The position numbers and the translations under genes were made by a program. The notes beneath the pieces were generated by a model that worked only from the letters and a program-made list of their open reading frames with translations, did no database searches and was not told the origin of the DNA. This document shows positions 44,609-54,216 of a stretch of DNA of 64,000 bases, in pieces. The stretch's first letter is position 1. Each line of letters begins with the position of its first letter. This DNA is from Gracilimonas sp. (GTDB taxonomy: Bacteria > Bacteroidota > Rhodothermia > Balneolales > Balneolaceae), in contig NZ_JAVJQO010000006.1 of NCBI RefSeq assembly GCF_040218225.1, forward strand, positions 496,001 to 560,000, in the 5' to 3' direction.

Positions 44609-44995
44609 ATGGACAAGAAACAGAAAAAGACAGTAATGATCGTTGAAGACGACCTGATACTGAATCTTCTGTATGAAAGCTACCTGGAAAAACTAGGCTA
44701 CGACGCTGAAGGGGAACTCGTTTATGGTAAAACAGCCATTGAAGTAGCACAGAAGATTAAACCAGACCTTATCTTAATGGACATCTCTCTTGAAGGAGAA
44801 ATTGATGGGATCACAGCTATGAAGGAAATTCGCAAGTTTTCTGATGTACCTGTAATCTATATTACCGGAAACTCGGATCCACATCATGTTCAAAGGGCTA
44901 AAGAAACTAAATACCTCGATTATTTAGTTAAACCTATTGAATTTAATGATTTGAAAGAATCTATAGAGAGAAATTACAAGAAAATTCATAAATAG
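44609..44995 (+). CDS. Single-domain response regulator
   Basis: 128 residues, receiver domain only: VMIVEDDLILN (acidic pocket), phosphoacceptor Asp58 in LILMDISLEGEIDGI, VIYITGN (Thr) and the lysine YLVKPIEF. There is no output domain, so it acts through protein partners. I use ATG 44609; an overlapping GTG at 44606 is in frame. It is not next to a kinase, the nearest being 47201-48928. Confidence 0.9.
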   Translation: MDKKQKKTVMIVEDDLILNLLYESYLEKLGYDAEGELVYGKTAIEVAQKIKPDLILMDISLEGEIDGITAMKEIRKFSDVPVIYITGNSDPHHVQRAKETKYLDYLVKPIEFNDLKESIERNYKKIHK

Positions 44996-45050
44996 ATTCT
45001 CTTTCTATTTCGGAGATATTTCCTTTCTGACTAACCAAACTATATCATTT

Positions 45051-47054
45051 ATGAAATCGACTCTGCAGGGACTACTGATAATCACATTAGTTGTTTTTTC
45101 AGCATGTTCACCTTCCAAAAGTACAACACAAACAAGTACTCCAGCTGTTGAAGATTTTAAGCCTGAACGACCTATTCCCTATGAAATTGAAGAACCGTGG
45201 GATTTTCAGCAGGCTATTGAAGATGGATTCAGGTCTTTAGATGGAACACCCGGACCCAACTATTTTACCAATACCTATTCCTATAAAATCGATACAGAAT
45301 TAGTGCCGGCAGATACTATGCTTTATGGAGAAGCTGATATATCCTATAGCAACAATTCACCCGACACTTTGAATTTCCTTCTTTTTGAACTGGCTCAGAA
45401 CCTCCACAAAGAAGGAGTACCACGAAAAGAAATTGTCGAGATTACCGGAGGTATGAATATTACTCGTGTTGCCATAGCGGGTGAAGAAATTGAAGGCATG
45501 AAAAGAAGCCGGCCTACTTATGCCATTCAAGGCACGAACCTGATTGTCTATCCGAATGAAAGAATTTTCCCTGGCCAAACAATGGAGCTGGAAATTGACT
45601 GGAACTTCAAGATTCCACAAGCCGGAGCTAGTGGAAGGATGGGTTACAGCCGTAATAACCTGTTCTTTATTGCCTATTGGTTTCCTCACATAGCTACCTA
45701 CGATGACGTTCATGGATGGTTCGGTGATGACTTCACCGGAAACGCTGAATTCTATCATGATTTTGGGGATTATGAAATCAACATTACAGCTCCTGAACAA
45801 TGGCTGGTTATGAGTACTGGTGAATTCCTGAATCCTGATGAGGTTCTGGCACCTCCTGTTTTAGAGCGATATATGCAGGCACAAAATTCTGACGAGGTAA
45901 CCCAAGTAGTCGCTATTAATGATTTCGGCAACACAACAGTAACAGGTGAAAATGGCACTCTTACCTGGCGATTTAAAGCTGAAAAAGTCAGAGATGTAGC
46001 TTTCAGTGCTACATCTCAATCTCAATGGGATGCCCTCAGGACTCAGGTTGGAGATGTTGACGGAGATGGAGTGGTAGATTACTCACTAATAAATGCTTTC
46101 TGGAGAGAATCGGCTCCCCTTTGGGAAGATGCGGCGGATTATACAGCCCATTCAATCTCATTCTTATCTGATTACACTGGCATTCCCTACCCTTGGCCAC
46201 ACATGACATCCGTTGAGGGAGCAGGCATCATAGGAGGAGGAATGGAATTCCCGATGATGACCATAATTGGCAGCTACAACAACCCCAATCCAAATGTTCC
46301 TCTGTCGCAAAAGCAGCAAGCTTTATATAATGTAACTGCTCATGAAATCGCCCACATGTGGATTCCCATGATCGTAAGTAATAATGAACGCCGGCATGCC
46401 TGGATGGATGAGGGCGCAACAACTTTTCACGAAGCATATGCCCGGTGGGATAAGTTTCCGGATAGTTTTAGCCGGCTGGATGAATTCAGCAGTTATTTAC
46501 CCATAGCAGGAAGTTACCTGGAAGGAGAAATAATGCGATGGTCTGACTATCACTATCCGGGGCCTGCCTATGGCGTTGCCTCGTATCCAAAACCGGCTAC
46601 TGTATTGATCGCTTTGCAAGGCGTTTTAGGAGATGATTTGTTTGAAGAAGCATGGACTACATTCATGGATCGATGGGCCTACAAACATCCAACACCATAC
46701 GATATGTTCAATACTTTTGAAGACATTTCAGGCCGAGATCTTGATTGGTTTTGGCGATCATGGTATTTCGAAACCTGGACCCTGGATCAGGCTGTTGAAG
46801 AAGTCACTCAAACAAATGGACAAGCCACCATTACCATAGAAGATTTAGGTAAAGTGGTAATGCCTGTCGATTTAACGATTACATTTGGTGACGGTTCGGA
46901 AACAACCACCCGGATTAGTGTGGAAGACTGGATGATGGGCAAACGCACGTCCTCTGTTACGATTGATATACCAAGTCAGGTTACCAAAGTCGAAATTGAT
47001 GCAGATCATTATTACCCGGATACAAATCGTAATAATAACGTTTGGGTGCGGTAG
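45051..47054 (+). CDS. M1-family metallopeptidase lipoprotein
   Basis: 667 residues with a lipobox (FSACSPSKS). M1 domain with the exopeptidase motif GGGMEFPMM, zinc site HEIAHMW (His near 431) and the third ligand in WMDEGATTFHEAYAR. It acts at the cell envelope on peptides. It is distinct from the ABC-fused M1 enzyme at 6286-9954 (shorter, no membrane domain). A terminator follows. Confidence 0.9.
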   Translation: MKSTLQGLLIITLVVFSACSPSKSTTQTSTPAVEDFKPERPIPYEIEEPWDFQQAIEDGFRSLDGTPGPNYFTNTYSYKIDTELVPADTMLYGEADISYSNNSPDTLNFLLFELAQNLHKEGVPRKEIVEITGGMNITRVAIAGEEIEGMKRSRPTYAIQGTNLIVYPNERIFPGQTMELEIDWNFKIPQAGASGRMGYSRNNLFFIAYWFPHIATYDDVHGWFGDDFTGNAEFYHDFGDYEINITAPEQWLVMSTGEFLNPDEVLAPPVLERYMQAQNSDEVTQVVAINDFGNTTVTGENGTLTWRFKAEKVRDVAFSATSQSQWDALRTQVGDVDGDGVVDYSLINAFWRESAPLWEDAADYTAHSISFLSDYTGIPYPWPHMTSVEGAGIIGGGMEFPMMTIIGSYNNPNPNVPLSQKQQALYNVTAHEIAHMWIPMIVSNNERRHAWMDEGATTFHEAYARWDKFPDSFSRLDEFSSYLPIAGSYLEGEIMRWSDYHYPGPAYGVASYPKPATVLIALQGVLGDDLFEEAWTTFMDRWAYKHPTPYDMFNTFEDISGRDLDWFWRSWYFETWTLDQAVEEVTQTNGQATITIEDLGKVVMPVDLTITFGDGSETTTRISVEDWMMGKRTSSVTIDIPSQVTKVEIDADHYYPDTNRNNNVWVR

Positions 47055-47088
47055 CTTAATACCAGCCCAAAAGACTTCTTTCGTTTTG

Positions 47089-47115
47089 AAGCCCTCCTTT
47101 GTGAGGGCTTTTTTA
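47089..47115 (+). terminator. Terminator after the M1 lipoprotein
   Basis: AAGCCCTC (47089-47096) and GAGGGCTT (47103-47110), then T5. Confidence 0.85.
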
Positions 47116-47200
47116 TTGATGATTATTTTTACCAAATTTGAGTTCTAACAAAATGGCATTGTGCTATATTGAGAGTATTAAGTTTCACGATTGATTCTAT

Positions 47201-48928
47201 ATGAAAATTTTACGAAACAGAGCTTTCCGCTGGATACTCCTGATGGTAGGTTTATCTGCTATTATTGCCCTTACAGGAATGAACGTACTCTCACTTTATG
47301 ATCTCAGAGACCGTATGGTTGAAAGTGAGGAAGAGCGCAGAGTTGACCAGCTGGATGAAATCAACGACACGATTAGAAATCAAATCCTTGAACCATTACG
47401 CGGGTTGTATCGGATAGAACTGGAACCTATCGAAAGCTCCATTCAGCAAACCGGGCAATTACCCGATAATTTTCAGGAAGTGTTAACCCGCTCGTCGAAA
47501 AGTCCTTTTTTCAACGACATCTACTTCACCCCGGAAAATGTAGATCCATGCGACTCTAATAGTACTATTTATGAATATGATTCACAGAACAATAGAATTA
47601 CACCAACGAATGATTATCCGGATTTAATTTGCGATGGGGTTGGATTAGCCCGTACCAAGACAAAGATCCAGCTTAATGATTTCAACTACCGATGGAATAA
47701 CAATTTTGAATTTGATACTCACCGCAGCTTAAATGTTGGCCTTATCAATCTTTCTGAAAGCAGAATGATTGGTTATATCACCCTGACTTTAAATGAAGAC
47801 TATATTGTAAACCAGGTTCTTCCTCCAATCCTCACTAACTATTTTGGTAAAAGTGAGGAAACTGGAATCGTAGTTTGGGTTCGGGACTGGACAAACAATA
47901 AAGTCCTTGCTACTAATGATACTACGGTTGAATACGACCGGGACTTACGAGACCATGTAATGGGATTCTCAGGTTCCGGCTTTTTTGATAACTGGTCTTT
48001 GAATCTAGCCTTCCTTCAATCTCCTGTCACCAACGCATATAACGAAACACTTGTCAAAAATCTGATTGTATTAGGCGTTGCTGTTCTTTTTCTGTTGGGA
48101 GCTTTGATATTTATGTTTGTAACAGCGCAGAGAGAACGACATCTGGCCCAGCGTCAGGCAAGCTTTCTTGCAAATGTTACCCACGAACTAAAAACACCGC
48201 TTGCAGTTATGCAGGCTGCTGGAGAAAACATTTCTGATGGGCGGGTGACAGAAACGAAGCGTCTCAAACAATATGGCGAGCATATATATAATGAGTCCAT
48301 ACGCCTGCGAAGCATGATTGAAAAACTGTTAGATGTTGCTCGTGTAGACTCCGGCCAAAATATGATTAAAGCTGCACCGTACAGCATTCATAACCTTATG
48401 AATAAGTTTCTCAATGAGAACCGGGAGTATATGGAAAACAAGGGGTTTGAGGTGAACTTCAAATCTTCCTCTGAAGAAGCAATGTGTATGATAGACAGTG
48501 ACAGCTTTGAGACCATTGTGAATAACCTGACGGAAAATGCTATCAAGTATAGCAAGGATGACAAGTTTATTGAGTACCAGGTTTCAGCTAATAAGGATTA
48601 TGTCTTTTTTAGTATTTCCGATCGTGGAATAGGCATTCCTAAAAAAGCTCAAAGAAGTATTTTTAAAAAATTCTATCGGGTTGATGACTCCGACTCCATG
48701 AGCACCAAGATTAAAGGACATGGGCTTGGATTAAGCATTGTGAAAAATATGGTCAGCCTAAACGGGGGAAGTATCGAAGTAAAAAGTAGTTTAGGGAAGG
48801 GCACAACATTTATCGTTAGATTTCCTAAATTAGATAAAGAATATGTTTCAAAAGAACAGCTACAGAATGTACAGGTTGGCTCTTCACCAACAGAAAATTT
48901 AAATAAGCACACGGAATATGTCGGATAA
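47201..48928 (+). CDS. Sensor histidine kinase
   Basis: 575 residues: N-terminal helix (about 12-32), a ~250-residue periplasmic sensor domain, second helix near 285-308, then HisKA (NVTHELKTPLAVM, His about 328) and HATPase (NNLTENAIKYS, DRGIGIPKK, GHGLGLSIVKNM). It overlaps its response regulator by 11 bases and so forms a classical two-component pair. The signal is unknown. Confidence 0.93.
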   Translation: MKILRNRAFRWILLMVGLSAIIALTGMNVLSLYDLRDRMVESEEERRVDQLDEINDTIRNQILEPLRGLYRIELEPIESSIQQTGQLPDNFQEVLTRSSKSPFFNDIYFTPENVDPCDSNSTIYEYDSQNNRITPTNDYPDLICDGVGLARTKTKIQLNDFNYRWNNNFEFDTHRSLNVGLINLSESRMIGYITLTLNEDYIVNQVLPPILTNYFGKSEETGIVVWVRDWTNNKVLATNDTTVEYDRDLRDHVMGFSGSGFFDNWSLNLAFLQSPVTNAYNETLVKNLIVLGVAVLFLLGALIFMFVTAQRERHLAQRQASFLANVTHELKTPLAVMQAAGENISDGRVTETKRLKQYGEHIYNESIRLRSMIEKLLDVARVDSGQNMIKAAPYSIHNLMNKFLNENREYMENKGFEVNFKSSSEEAMCMIDSDSFETIVNNLTENAIKYSKDDKFIEYQVSANKDYVFFSISDRGIGIPKKAQRSIFKKFYRVDDSDSMSTKIKGHGLGLSIVKNMVSLNGGSIEVKSSLGKGTTFIVRFPKLDKEYVSKEQLQNVQVGSSPTENLNKHTEYVG

Positions 48929-49622
48929 ACGTATGAAAGTGCTCGTTGTAGAAGACGAGCCAAGCCTTGTTTTTACCCTTCGGGATACACTTGAAAGTGA
49001 AGGATATGATGTCGTGGTAAGTGAAGAAGGTACTCAGGCTATTGACATGGTCAAAGAGCATAAACCAGATATTATGATTCTTGATATCATGCTTCCCGGT
49101 AAAAGTGGTTATGATATTATGGAAGAAATCCGTTCTGAGAAATACACCTTCCCTGTAATAATGCTGACTGCAAAAGATCAGGAACCCGACAAGGTAAAAG
49201 GATTAAATTTGGGCGCAGATGATTACCTGACAAAGCCTTTTGGTGTTAAAGAACTACTTGCCCGTATTGAAGCACGCTTACGTCGTGCCGGCACCTATTC
49301 TACTTCCGGTGAAGTTGACATCCTTCAGCTTGGCCCCATAAAAATAGACCTACATGAATCCGTGGTACACCGTCCTGATGGTGAAGAAATTGAACTCACA
49401 TCCAGAGAAGTTGAATTGATACGGTACTTACTTAAAAGTGCAAACGAACCAGTATCACGAGATGAGCTACTTGAAAAAGTATGGCGTTATGAATTCAGCA
49501 CCAATACCCGAACAGTAGACGTTCATATTTCTAAGCTACGGGCTAAGATAGAAATGCACCCTGACGACCCAAGATATCTTATTACCTTACACGGCGTCGG
49601 GTATATGCTCAGAAATGGATAA
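48918..49622 (+). CDS. OmpR/PhoB-family response regulator
   Basis: 234 residues. Receiver with VVEDEPSLVFTL, Asp56 in MILDIMLPGKSG, MLTAKDQ and YLTKPFG; then a winged-helix domain (ELTSREVELIRYLLKSANEPVSRDELLEKVWRYEF and TRTVDVHISKLRAKIE). It is the partner of the kinase upstream. Regulators of this class bind tandem direct repeats at 11-bp spacing, which is the pattern found at 60149-60208; whether this one binds there is not known. Confidence 0.94.
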   Translation: MSDKRMKVLVVEDEPSLVFTLRDTLESEGYDVVVSEEGTQAIDMVKEHKPDIMILDIMLPGKSGYDIMEEIRSEKYTFPVIMLTAKDQEPDKVKGLNLGADDYLTKPFGVKELLARIEARLRRAGTYSTSGEVDILQLGPIKIDLHESVVHRPDGEEIELTSREVELIRYLLKSANEPVSRDELLEKVWRYEFSTNTRTVDVHISKLRAKIEMHPDDPRYLITLHGVGYMLRNG

Positions 49623-50186
49623 TCAGACTAATTGATCCATTTCTTTTTGCTTTACAGCATCAACGAATTTGACAAAGTTTTCAACTTGTGATTCAAGAAG
49701 ATTTTGTTTGAAACTATCTTTAATTCCTTCCCCTTCCACAAATTCATCTTTTACACGGGGAATAAAAACCCGTTCCGGAAATTGAAGGGCGTTTCTGTAG
49801 TTTGCAACCATCTGAAATTGCTCTACCGCACGCAATCCACCAAATGCACCATTCGCTTCTCCGATAAAAGCCATTGGCATCTTTTCGAATGCTTTGGGAA
49901 AGGGAAGGTAATCCACAAACACTTTTAGAATTCCCGGAAAGCTTCCGTTGTATTCCGGTATTACAAATACCAATCCATCTGCATTAATAATGGGCTCTCT
50001 AAATTTTTCTATAGCGGGAAGCTTTTTACCATATCTGCCGCCAACTACTTCTTCTAACGGAAAATCCTCCAAACTGATAACTTCAGCTTCCACTTCCTTT
50101 TCCTCATACAACGACTGAACATATCGGGAAACTTTAAGTGCATTGGAATTCGGACGATCGGTACTACTGATAATTTTTAGATTCAT
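49623..50186 (-). CDS. NADPH-dependent FMN reductase family protein
   Basis: 187 residues, flavodoxin-like: KIISSTDRPNSNALKVSRYVQ (phosphate-binding loop) and FVIPEYNGSFPGILKVFVDYLPFPKAFEKMPMAFI. It reduces FMN or quinones with NAD(P)H. Its stop touches the stop of the response regulator gene on the other strand. Confidence 0.88.
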   Translation of the reverse strand: MNLKIISSTDRPNSNALKVSRYVQSLYEEKEVEAEVISLEDFPLEEVVGGRYGKKLPAIEKFREPIINADGLVFVIPEYNGSFPGILKVFVDYLPFPKAFEKMPMAFIGEANGAFGGLRAVEQFQMVANYRNALQFPERVFIPRVKDEFVEGEGIKDSFKQNLLESQVENFVKFVDAVKQKEMDQLV

Positions 50187-50348
50187 TAATCTTTTGTTAA
50201 AGCTGCTTTTGTATTCTCTTCAACATACCAATTACTTGTAAAAAACATTCCAATTCTAATTAATTACAATAATTCCTTAATTTATAAGTTCTTTTTTGTC
50301 ATATGCTATATATAGATAATTCTTTTTAATTATTTACCTAATTTGTTT

Positions 50349-50378
50349 TTGAATTCTTTCAAAAAAGACATATATTTT
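50349..50378 (+). promoter_or_regulatory. Promoter of the candidate RNA gene
   Basis: TTG (50349-50351), 19 bases, TATATTTT (50371-50378), one mismatch to TAnnTTTG. There is no ORF after it. Confidence 0.6.
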
Positions 50379-50382
50379 CAAG

Positions 50383-50541
50383 CGTAATGAAGTAACCGCT
50401 GAATTACTTCAATACTACTTTTTATTCCGCCTAATATTTTTCAGAGAGCTCGGTTGGTTAGGCTGCGATTTGCTCTCTGTTAGTATTAGTGACTCCAACA
50501 ACAATAGGCGAAGCGCTGACGTGCTTCGCCTATTTTATTTT
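50383..50541 (+). ncRNA. Candidate structured small RNA, ~159 nt
   Basis: No coding frame. From the predicted start: hairpin 1 GTA(A)TGAAGTAA/TTACTTCA(A)TAC (50384-50415, one A/A mismatch); an interrupted stem CTAATA (50431-50436) + CAGAGAGC (50442-50449) against GCTCTCTG (50472-50479) + TATTAG (50484-50489) with a 22-base loop; a terminator hairpin. CGCCTA (50428-50433) can also pair with TAGGCG (50505-50510) of the terminator arm, giving a rod-like alternative fold. The length and rod-like possibility recall 6S RNA, but I see no conserved feature that proves it. It resembles neither tmRNA nor SRP RNA. Confidence 0.55.
50503..50541 (+). terminator. Terminator of the candidate RNA gene
   Basis: AATAGGCGAAGCGC (50503-50516) with GTGCTTCGCCTATT (50521-50534; one G-T), 4-base loop, then TTATTTT. 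The T tract is on the plus strand, so it serves plus-strand transcription rather than rarA. Confidence 0.8.
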
Positions 50542-50558
50542 AAAAACATTTATAATCG

Positions 50559-51920
50559 TTAATCGTCACCCTGATTTTTAATCTCCTGCCATTTCTTCCA
50601 CAATAAGGCTTCTCTTCCCTGATTTCCTGCTTCGTACCACTTTTTATCTTTCAGCTCGTTAGGTAAGTATTGCTGATCGACCCAATTATTCGGATGGCTA
50701 TGTGGGTACTTATAATCCTCTGAAGCATTTTCCACGCCGAGATATTGAGACCCCAATTTATTGGCCGTCTTATCCTTTAAATAAGGAGGGACATCCTTCA
50801 CCCCTCTTTCACTGATTTCCCGGTTCACTTCAAAAATAGCCTTTGTACTGTTACTCTTGGGACACTGACTCAGATAAAGACAAGCATGAGAAAGAAAATA
50901 CATTCCTTCAGGCATTCCGCATTTCATAAATGCTTCCTGGCAGGAATTCACTATCGTAATAGCATTAGGCTCGGCAAGACCAATGTCTTCACTGGCAAAA
51001 ATAAACATGCGCCGGAAAATAAAATTAGGATCGTCTCCTCCCTCAAGCATGGCGTTCATCCAATACAAAGCAGCATCCGGATCGGAACCCCGCATTGATT
51101 TTATAAATGCAGACGCATAATGGTAATGTTCGTCTCCGGTTCGGTCGTAACGAACATTACGTCTTTGGATGCTTTCTTTAGCCACATCAAGGTTTATGTG
51201 AATTTTACCTTCATCATCGGGGGTACTGGACAGAACGGCCACTTCTAACGCATTCAGCGCATTTCGGATATCGCCACCGGCCATTTCTGCCAGGTGATCA
51301 AAAGCATCTTCTGTAACCTTAATTTCTTTATCCCCGAGTCCACGTTCTTCATCTTTAAGCGCACGGTTCAGCATAAGCCGAACATCTTTTGTTGTGAGCG
51401 GGTGCAACTCAAAAAGCTGGCACCTGGAAAGCAAAGGATTAACCAGCGAATAAAAAGGATTTTCTGTTGTAGCACCCACTAACGTAATAATCCCAGATTC
51501 AAGATGAGGAAGCAGCGCATCTTGCTGGGCTTTGTTCCATCGGTGAATTTCATCTACAAAAAGAATGGTCTTCCGTCCATTGAGCTTCCTCAGTTTCTCG
51601 GCTTTATCAACCACATTTCGTAGTTCTTTAATACCATCCAAAACCGCATTTATGACTTCAAACTGTGCTTTAATTTCTCTGGATATAACATGAGCCAAGG
51701 TAGTCTTACCGGAACTGGGCGGACCGTAAAAAATGAGTGAGCCAATAATGCCGGTATCAATCATCCGCTGCAGCATTTTCCCTTCCCCAACCAAATGCTC
51801 CTGTCCCGCAAATTCATCCAGCGACTGTGGGCGCATTCTTGTGGCTAATGGCTCGCTATACTGCGGATTGTCTTTATTGGATTGAAAGGAACTTGATTTT
51901 TTTTCTTCGAAGAGATCCAT
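50559..51920 (-). CDS. rarA: Replication-associated recombination protein A
   Basis: 453 residues, AAA+ clamp-loader-like: Walker A FYGPPSSGKTTLAH, Walker B ILFVDEIHRWNKAQQDALLPHLE, sensor VGATTENPFYSLVNPLLSRCQLFELHPL and the C-terminal tetramerisation region (YLPNELKDKKWYE). The N-terminus has the LATRMRPQSLDEFAGQEHL motif. It acts at stalled replication forks. It is the last gene of the DNA-repair block that begins with the (6-4) photolyase. Confidence 0.95.
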   Translation of the reverse strand: MDLFEEKKSSSFQSNKDNPQYSEPLATRMRPQSLDEFAGQEHLVGEGKMLQRMIDTGIIGSLIFYGPPSSGKTTLAHVISREIKAQFEVINAVLDGIKELRNVVDKAEKLRKLNGRKTILFVDEIHRWNKAQQDALLPHLESGIITLVGATTENPFYSLVNPLLSRCQLFELHPLTTKDVRLMLNRALKDEERGLGDKEIKVTEDAFDHLAEMAGGDIRNALNALEVAVLSSTPDDEGKIHINLDVAKESIQRRNVRYDRTGDEHYHYASAFIKSMRGSDPDAALYWMNAMLEGGDDPNFIFRRMFIFASEDIGLAEPNAITIVNSCQEAFMKCGMPEGMYFLSHACLYLSQCPKSNSTKAIFEVNREISERGVKDVPPYLKDKTANKLGSQYLGVENASEDYKYPHSHPNNWVDQQYLPNELKDKKWYEAGNQGREALLWKKWQEIKNQGDD

Positions 51921-51997
51921 GATAGGATTTTAGCTATTCAGAAATATATATGTAATATATGTGTTTTAAATTCAAAAAGTAGCGCAACTTCTGAATA

Positions 51998-53476
51998 CTA
52001 AAGCAAACTTTTCTGATTCCCGAATTTATCCAAGTACTGTTGCAATTTCACCTTCTTTCGGGTTGAGTCGCTCGTCATATAGCGGAGCTTGCCGAAAATA
52101 GGGCGTTCCTGCCAGGCACGGTCAAAGCGCCCAAAACACCAGAAAATCCCGGAATAGCTATTGGGGTCCCGTCCATCCAACGCATATTTATTATTGAGCT
52201 CAATCATATAATCCAAAGCGGTGCGGTAATCGGGCGTCCATTCAATGATCTTCTTACCCCAAAGCATCCGAAGGTAGTTATGCATCACGCCAGTCTCACG
52301 CAGCTCGGTTTGTGCCGCATTCCAGATTTCATCATGTGTTTGGGATTGCTCAAATTCTTCCAGGCTGTAGATCCATTCCCGTTCATCGCTTTCATGCTTT
52401 CGGGTTGTTTTCTTCACCCAGTCGGGCAGGCTTTCAAACTGATCATAGTCAGGGCGATGATGCGCATAGTGAAATCCAACTTCCCTCCAGGTAATCACTT
52501 CATCGAGAAAACTTTCAATATTTGGGTCACCGTTAAAGAAACCAGAATTCTTTCCATTATTGGGAGTAATGGAATCCAGGTCCCAGCCTTTCGGTTGGTG
52601 ATCAAACACTGTTTTCACAATTTCATATTCGCTGATTTTGCCAAAGTGAAGCCACGGACTTAATCCACTTGAAGCTTTGGCATCCGGGTCGTTTCTCTTG
52701 TCATCATATTGATTCAGATTATGAGCAACGAAATGCCCTAGTTTACCCAAAGCCGCCTGACGGGTTCCGTCTAAATCGGCAGGTTTAACCGAATGATCAA
52801 TAGGTAAATCAGATACCGTCTGTTCTATATTCTTCAGCTTCTCGTCTGCAGGTGGATACTTACTCAAAAATGATTCTGATAACTCAATCTTCTTCTTTTC
52901 TTTCAGATCATCGATCGGATCTTTTTTGGGCGGATGAGTATAGGCTTCCAGAAAATGCTCCTGCATTACTTTTCGAAAAAGGTAAGCTGAGTAGGGATCT
53001 TTATCAGTGATACCAAGTGGTATTATGCCATTGGAGTCAATAGTGATGTAAGGAACATCCAATTTCTCCCCTACTTTTTCATTATGAGTTCGGATAATAA
53101 AAACCGGGTACTCATCTGAAACAACAGCTGCCGCATTATCAGCGAGCTCATAAAAAAGCCCCTTACCTGCTTTGGGTTCCGGCTCCAGGTAGCTGTAATA
53201 GTTCAGGTTCTTTTCTTGGGCAAATTCCAGGTTTTCTTTCATTCCCTGCATGATGAATTTGTGCATTCTGTCTGATGCCCAGGGATAATCTGCGCTCAAA
53301 CCCTCATAGATTAAAAGTGGTTTTGCATATTTATGCGAAAGTGCAATTGCATATTCAAGCGAATAATTATACTGAAAGCGTCGATTAACCTGCATCCAGT
53401 ACAGAATGTAATCGCCTTCTGTATTTACGTCTTTCTTGTTTCGCTTAAACTTTCGGTAGCTGTTAATGTTTTTCAT
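51998..53476 (-). CDS. Class II CPD photolyase
   Basis: About 492 residues from ATG 53476 (MKNINSYRK); an in-frame TTG at 53503 would add nine residues. Photolyase alpha/beta domain followed by the FAD domain with DEVITWREVGFHYAHH, the class II hallmark SGIFWCFGRFDRAWQERPIFGKLRYM and the tryptophan-rich core. It repairs cyclobutane pyrimidine dimers with blue light. It lies downstream of two membrane-protein genes and a (6-4) photolyase on the same strand. Confidence 0.93.
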   Translation of the reverse strand: MKNINSYRKFKRNKKDVNTEGDYILYWMQVNRRFQYNYSLEYAIALSHKYAKPLLIYEGLSADYPWASDRMHKFIMQGMKENLEFAQEKNLNYYSYLEPEPKAGKGLFYELADNAAAVVSDEYPVFIIRTHNEKVGEKLDVPYITIDSNGIIPLGITDKDPYSAYLFRKVMQEHFLEAYTHPPKKDPIDDLKEKKKIELSESFLSKYPPADEKLKNIEQTVSDLPIDHSVKPADLDGTRQAALGKLGHFVAHNLNQYDDKRNDPDAKASSGLSPWLHFGKISEYEIVKTVFDHQPKGWDLDSITPNNGKNSGFFNGDPNIESFLDEVITWREVGFHYAHHRPDYDQFESLPDWVKKTTRKHESDEREWIYSLEEFEQSQTHDEIWNAAQTELRETGVMHNYLRMLWGKKIIEWTPDYRTALDYMIELNNKYALDGRDPNSYSGIFWCFGRFDRAWQERPIFGKLRYMTSDSTRKKVKLQQYLDKFGNQKSLL

Positions 53477-53520
53477 AGTCAGGTTTGCTTTCTGCTTCGG
53501 CAAACCAAATTGAAGGTCAA

Positions 53521-54216
53521 CTAATTCCGTTGTTTTAACAAGCTCCGGTTATACGGCCTGACTTCCATCTTTACATTATAATCAGGCAGATCGGGGTTTG
53601 ATACCATCAAGGTTATGAGTGTGTCCAACTGTATGCTTTCAACCGTGTAGTTGTATTTCAGGTTTTCCAAATTCAACTCATCGACACTAAATAACTCATC
53701 AACACCATCTTCAAGAATCTCATACTGTGCAGTGGCAAATCCTACTTCTGCCAGCTCGGCTCTCATTAGATCTTTTGTGCGACTATCAGCTGCACTCGCT
53801 TTCGTATTCTCAAATACGTATTGCTTCAATATTTCAGTGGGGATAATTGATAATGAACCGATACAAATCACAGCACCCGCATACCAATACCAGGGTTTAG
53901 TACGACGCTCAGTCTTTTTGGCTTTTATATAGCCCATCAGAAACAAATAAGGGCCTAGCATTAAATAAATTAACACATTCACATATATGGATACTGTTTC
54001 TCTTGTTAGCGAAAAGCCCGCAGGGTCATCTCCACGAAACATATCAATCGCATCCACTGAAGCTAACCCAATTAAAACTGAAGTAGAGTCTGGGTTAAAC
54101 AGGTAATTAAAGTGTCTGGGCAGGAAATCTTCAATGAGCCAAAACAGCGCCGGTACAAGAATGATCAGGAGCACTACAATAAGCCATTCATTAAATCTTC
54201 TAATTGAGAACTTCAT
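53521..54216 (-). CDS. Hypothetical membrane protein A
   Basis: 231 residues. Hydrophobic helices at about 12-30, 80-100 and 115-135, then a soluble ~95-residue C-terminal domain with no recognised motif. It overlaps the previous gene by 17 bases, so the two are coupled and probably act together. I do not recognise the family. It lies 17 bases upstream of the class II photolyase's TTG, so it is in the same unit. Confidence 0.6.
   Translation of the reverse strand: MKFSIRRFNEWLIVVLLIILVPALFWLIEDFLPRHFNYLFNPDSTSVLIGLASVDAIDMFRGDDPAGFSLTRETVSIYVNVLIYLMLGPYLFLMGYIKAKKTERRTKPWYWYAGAVICIGSLSIIPTEILKQYVFENTKASAADSRTKDLMRAELAEVGFATAQYEILEDGVDELFSVDELNLENLKYNYTVESIQLDTLITLMVSNPDLPDYNVKMEVRPYNRSLLKQRN

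Larger units (their letters stand above)
50187..50558. other. Intergenic region holding a candidate small RNA gene
   Basis: 372 bases between the FMN reductase gene (minus) and the end of rarA (minus). The first ~150 bases are AT-rich and hold the promoter region of the reductase. The remainder carries a plus-strand promoter, a structured segment and a terminator (see separate entries). Confidence 0.65.

Noticed and set aside
50383-50541. SRP RNA or tmRNA
   Set aside because: The conserved SRP apical motif (GGAA with GCAGCC) is absent and there is no tRNA-like end or tag frame.
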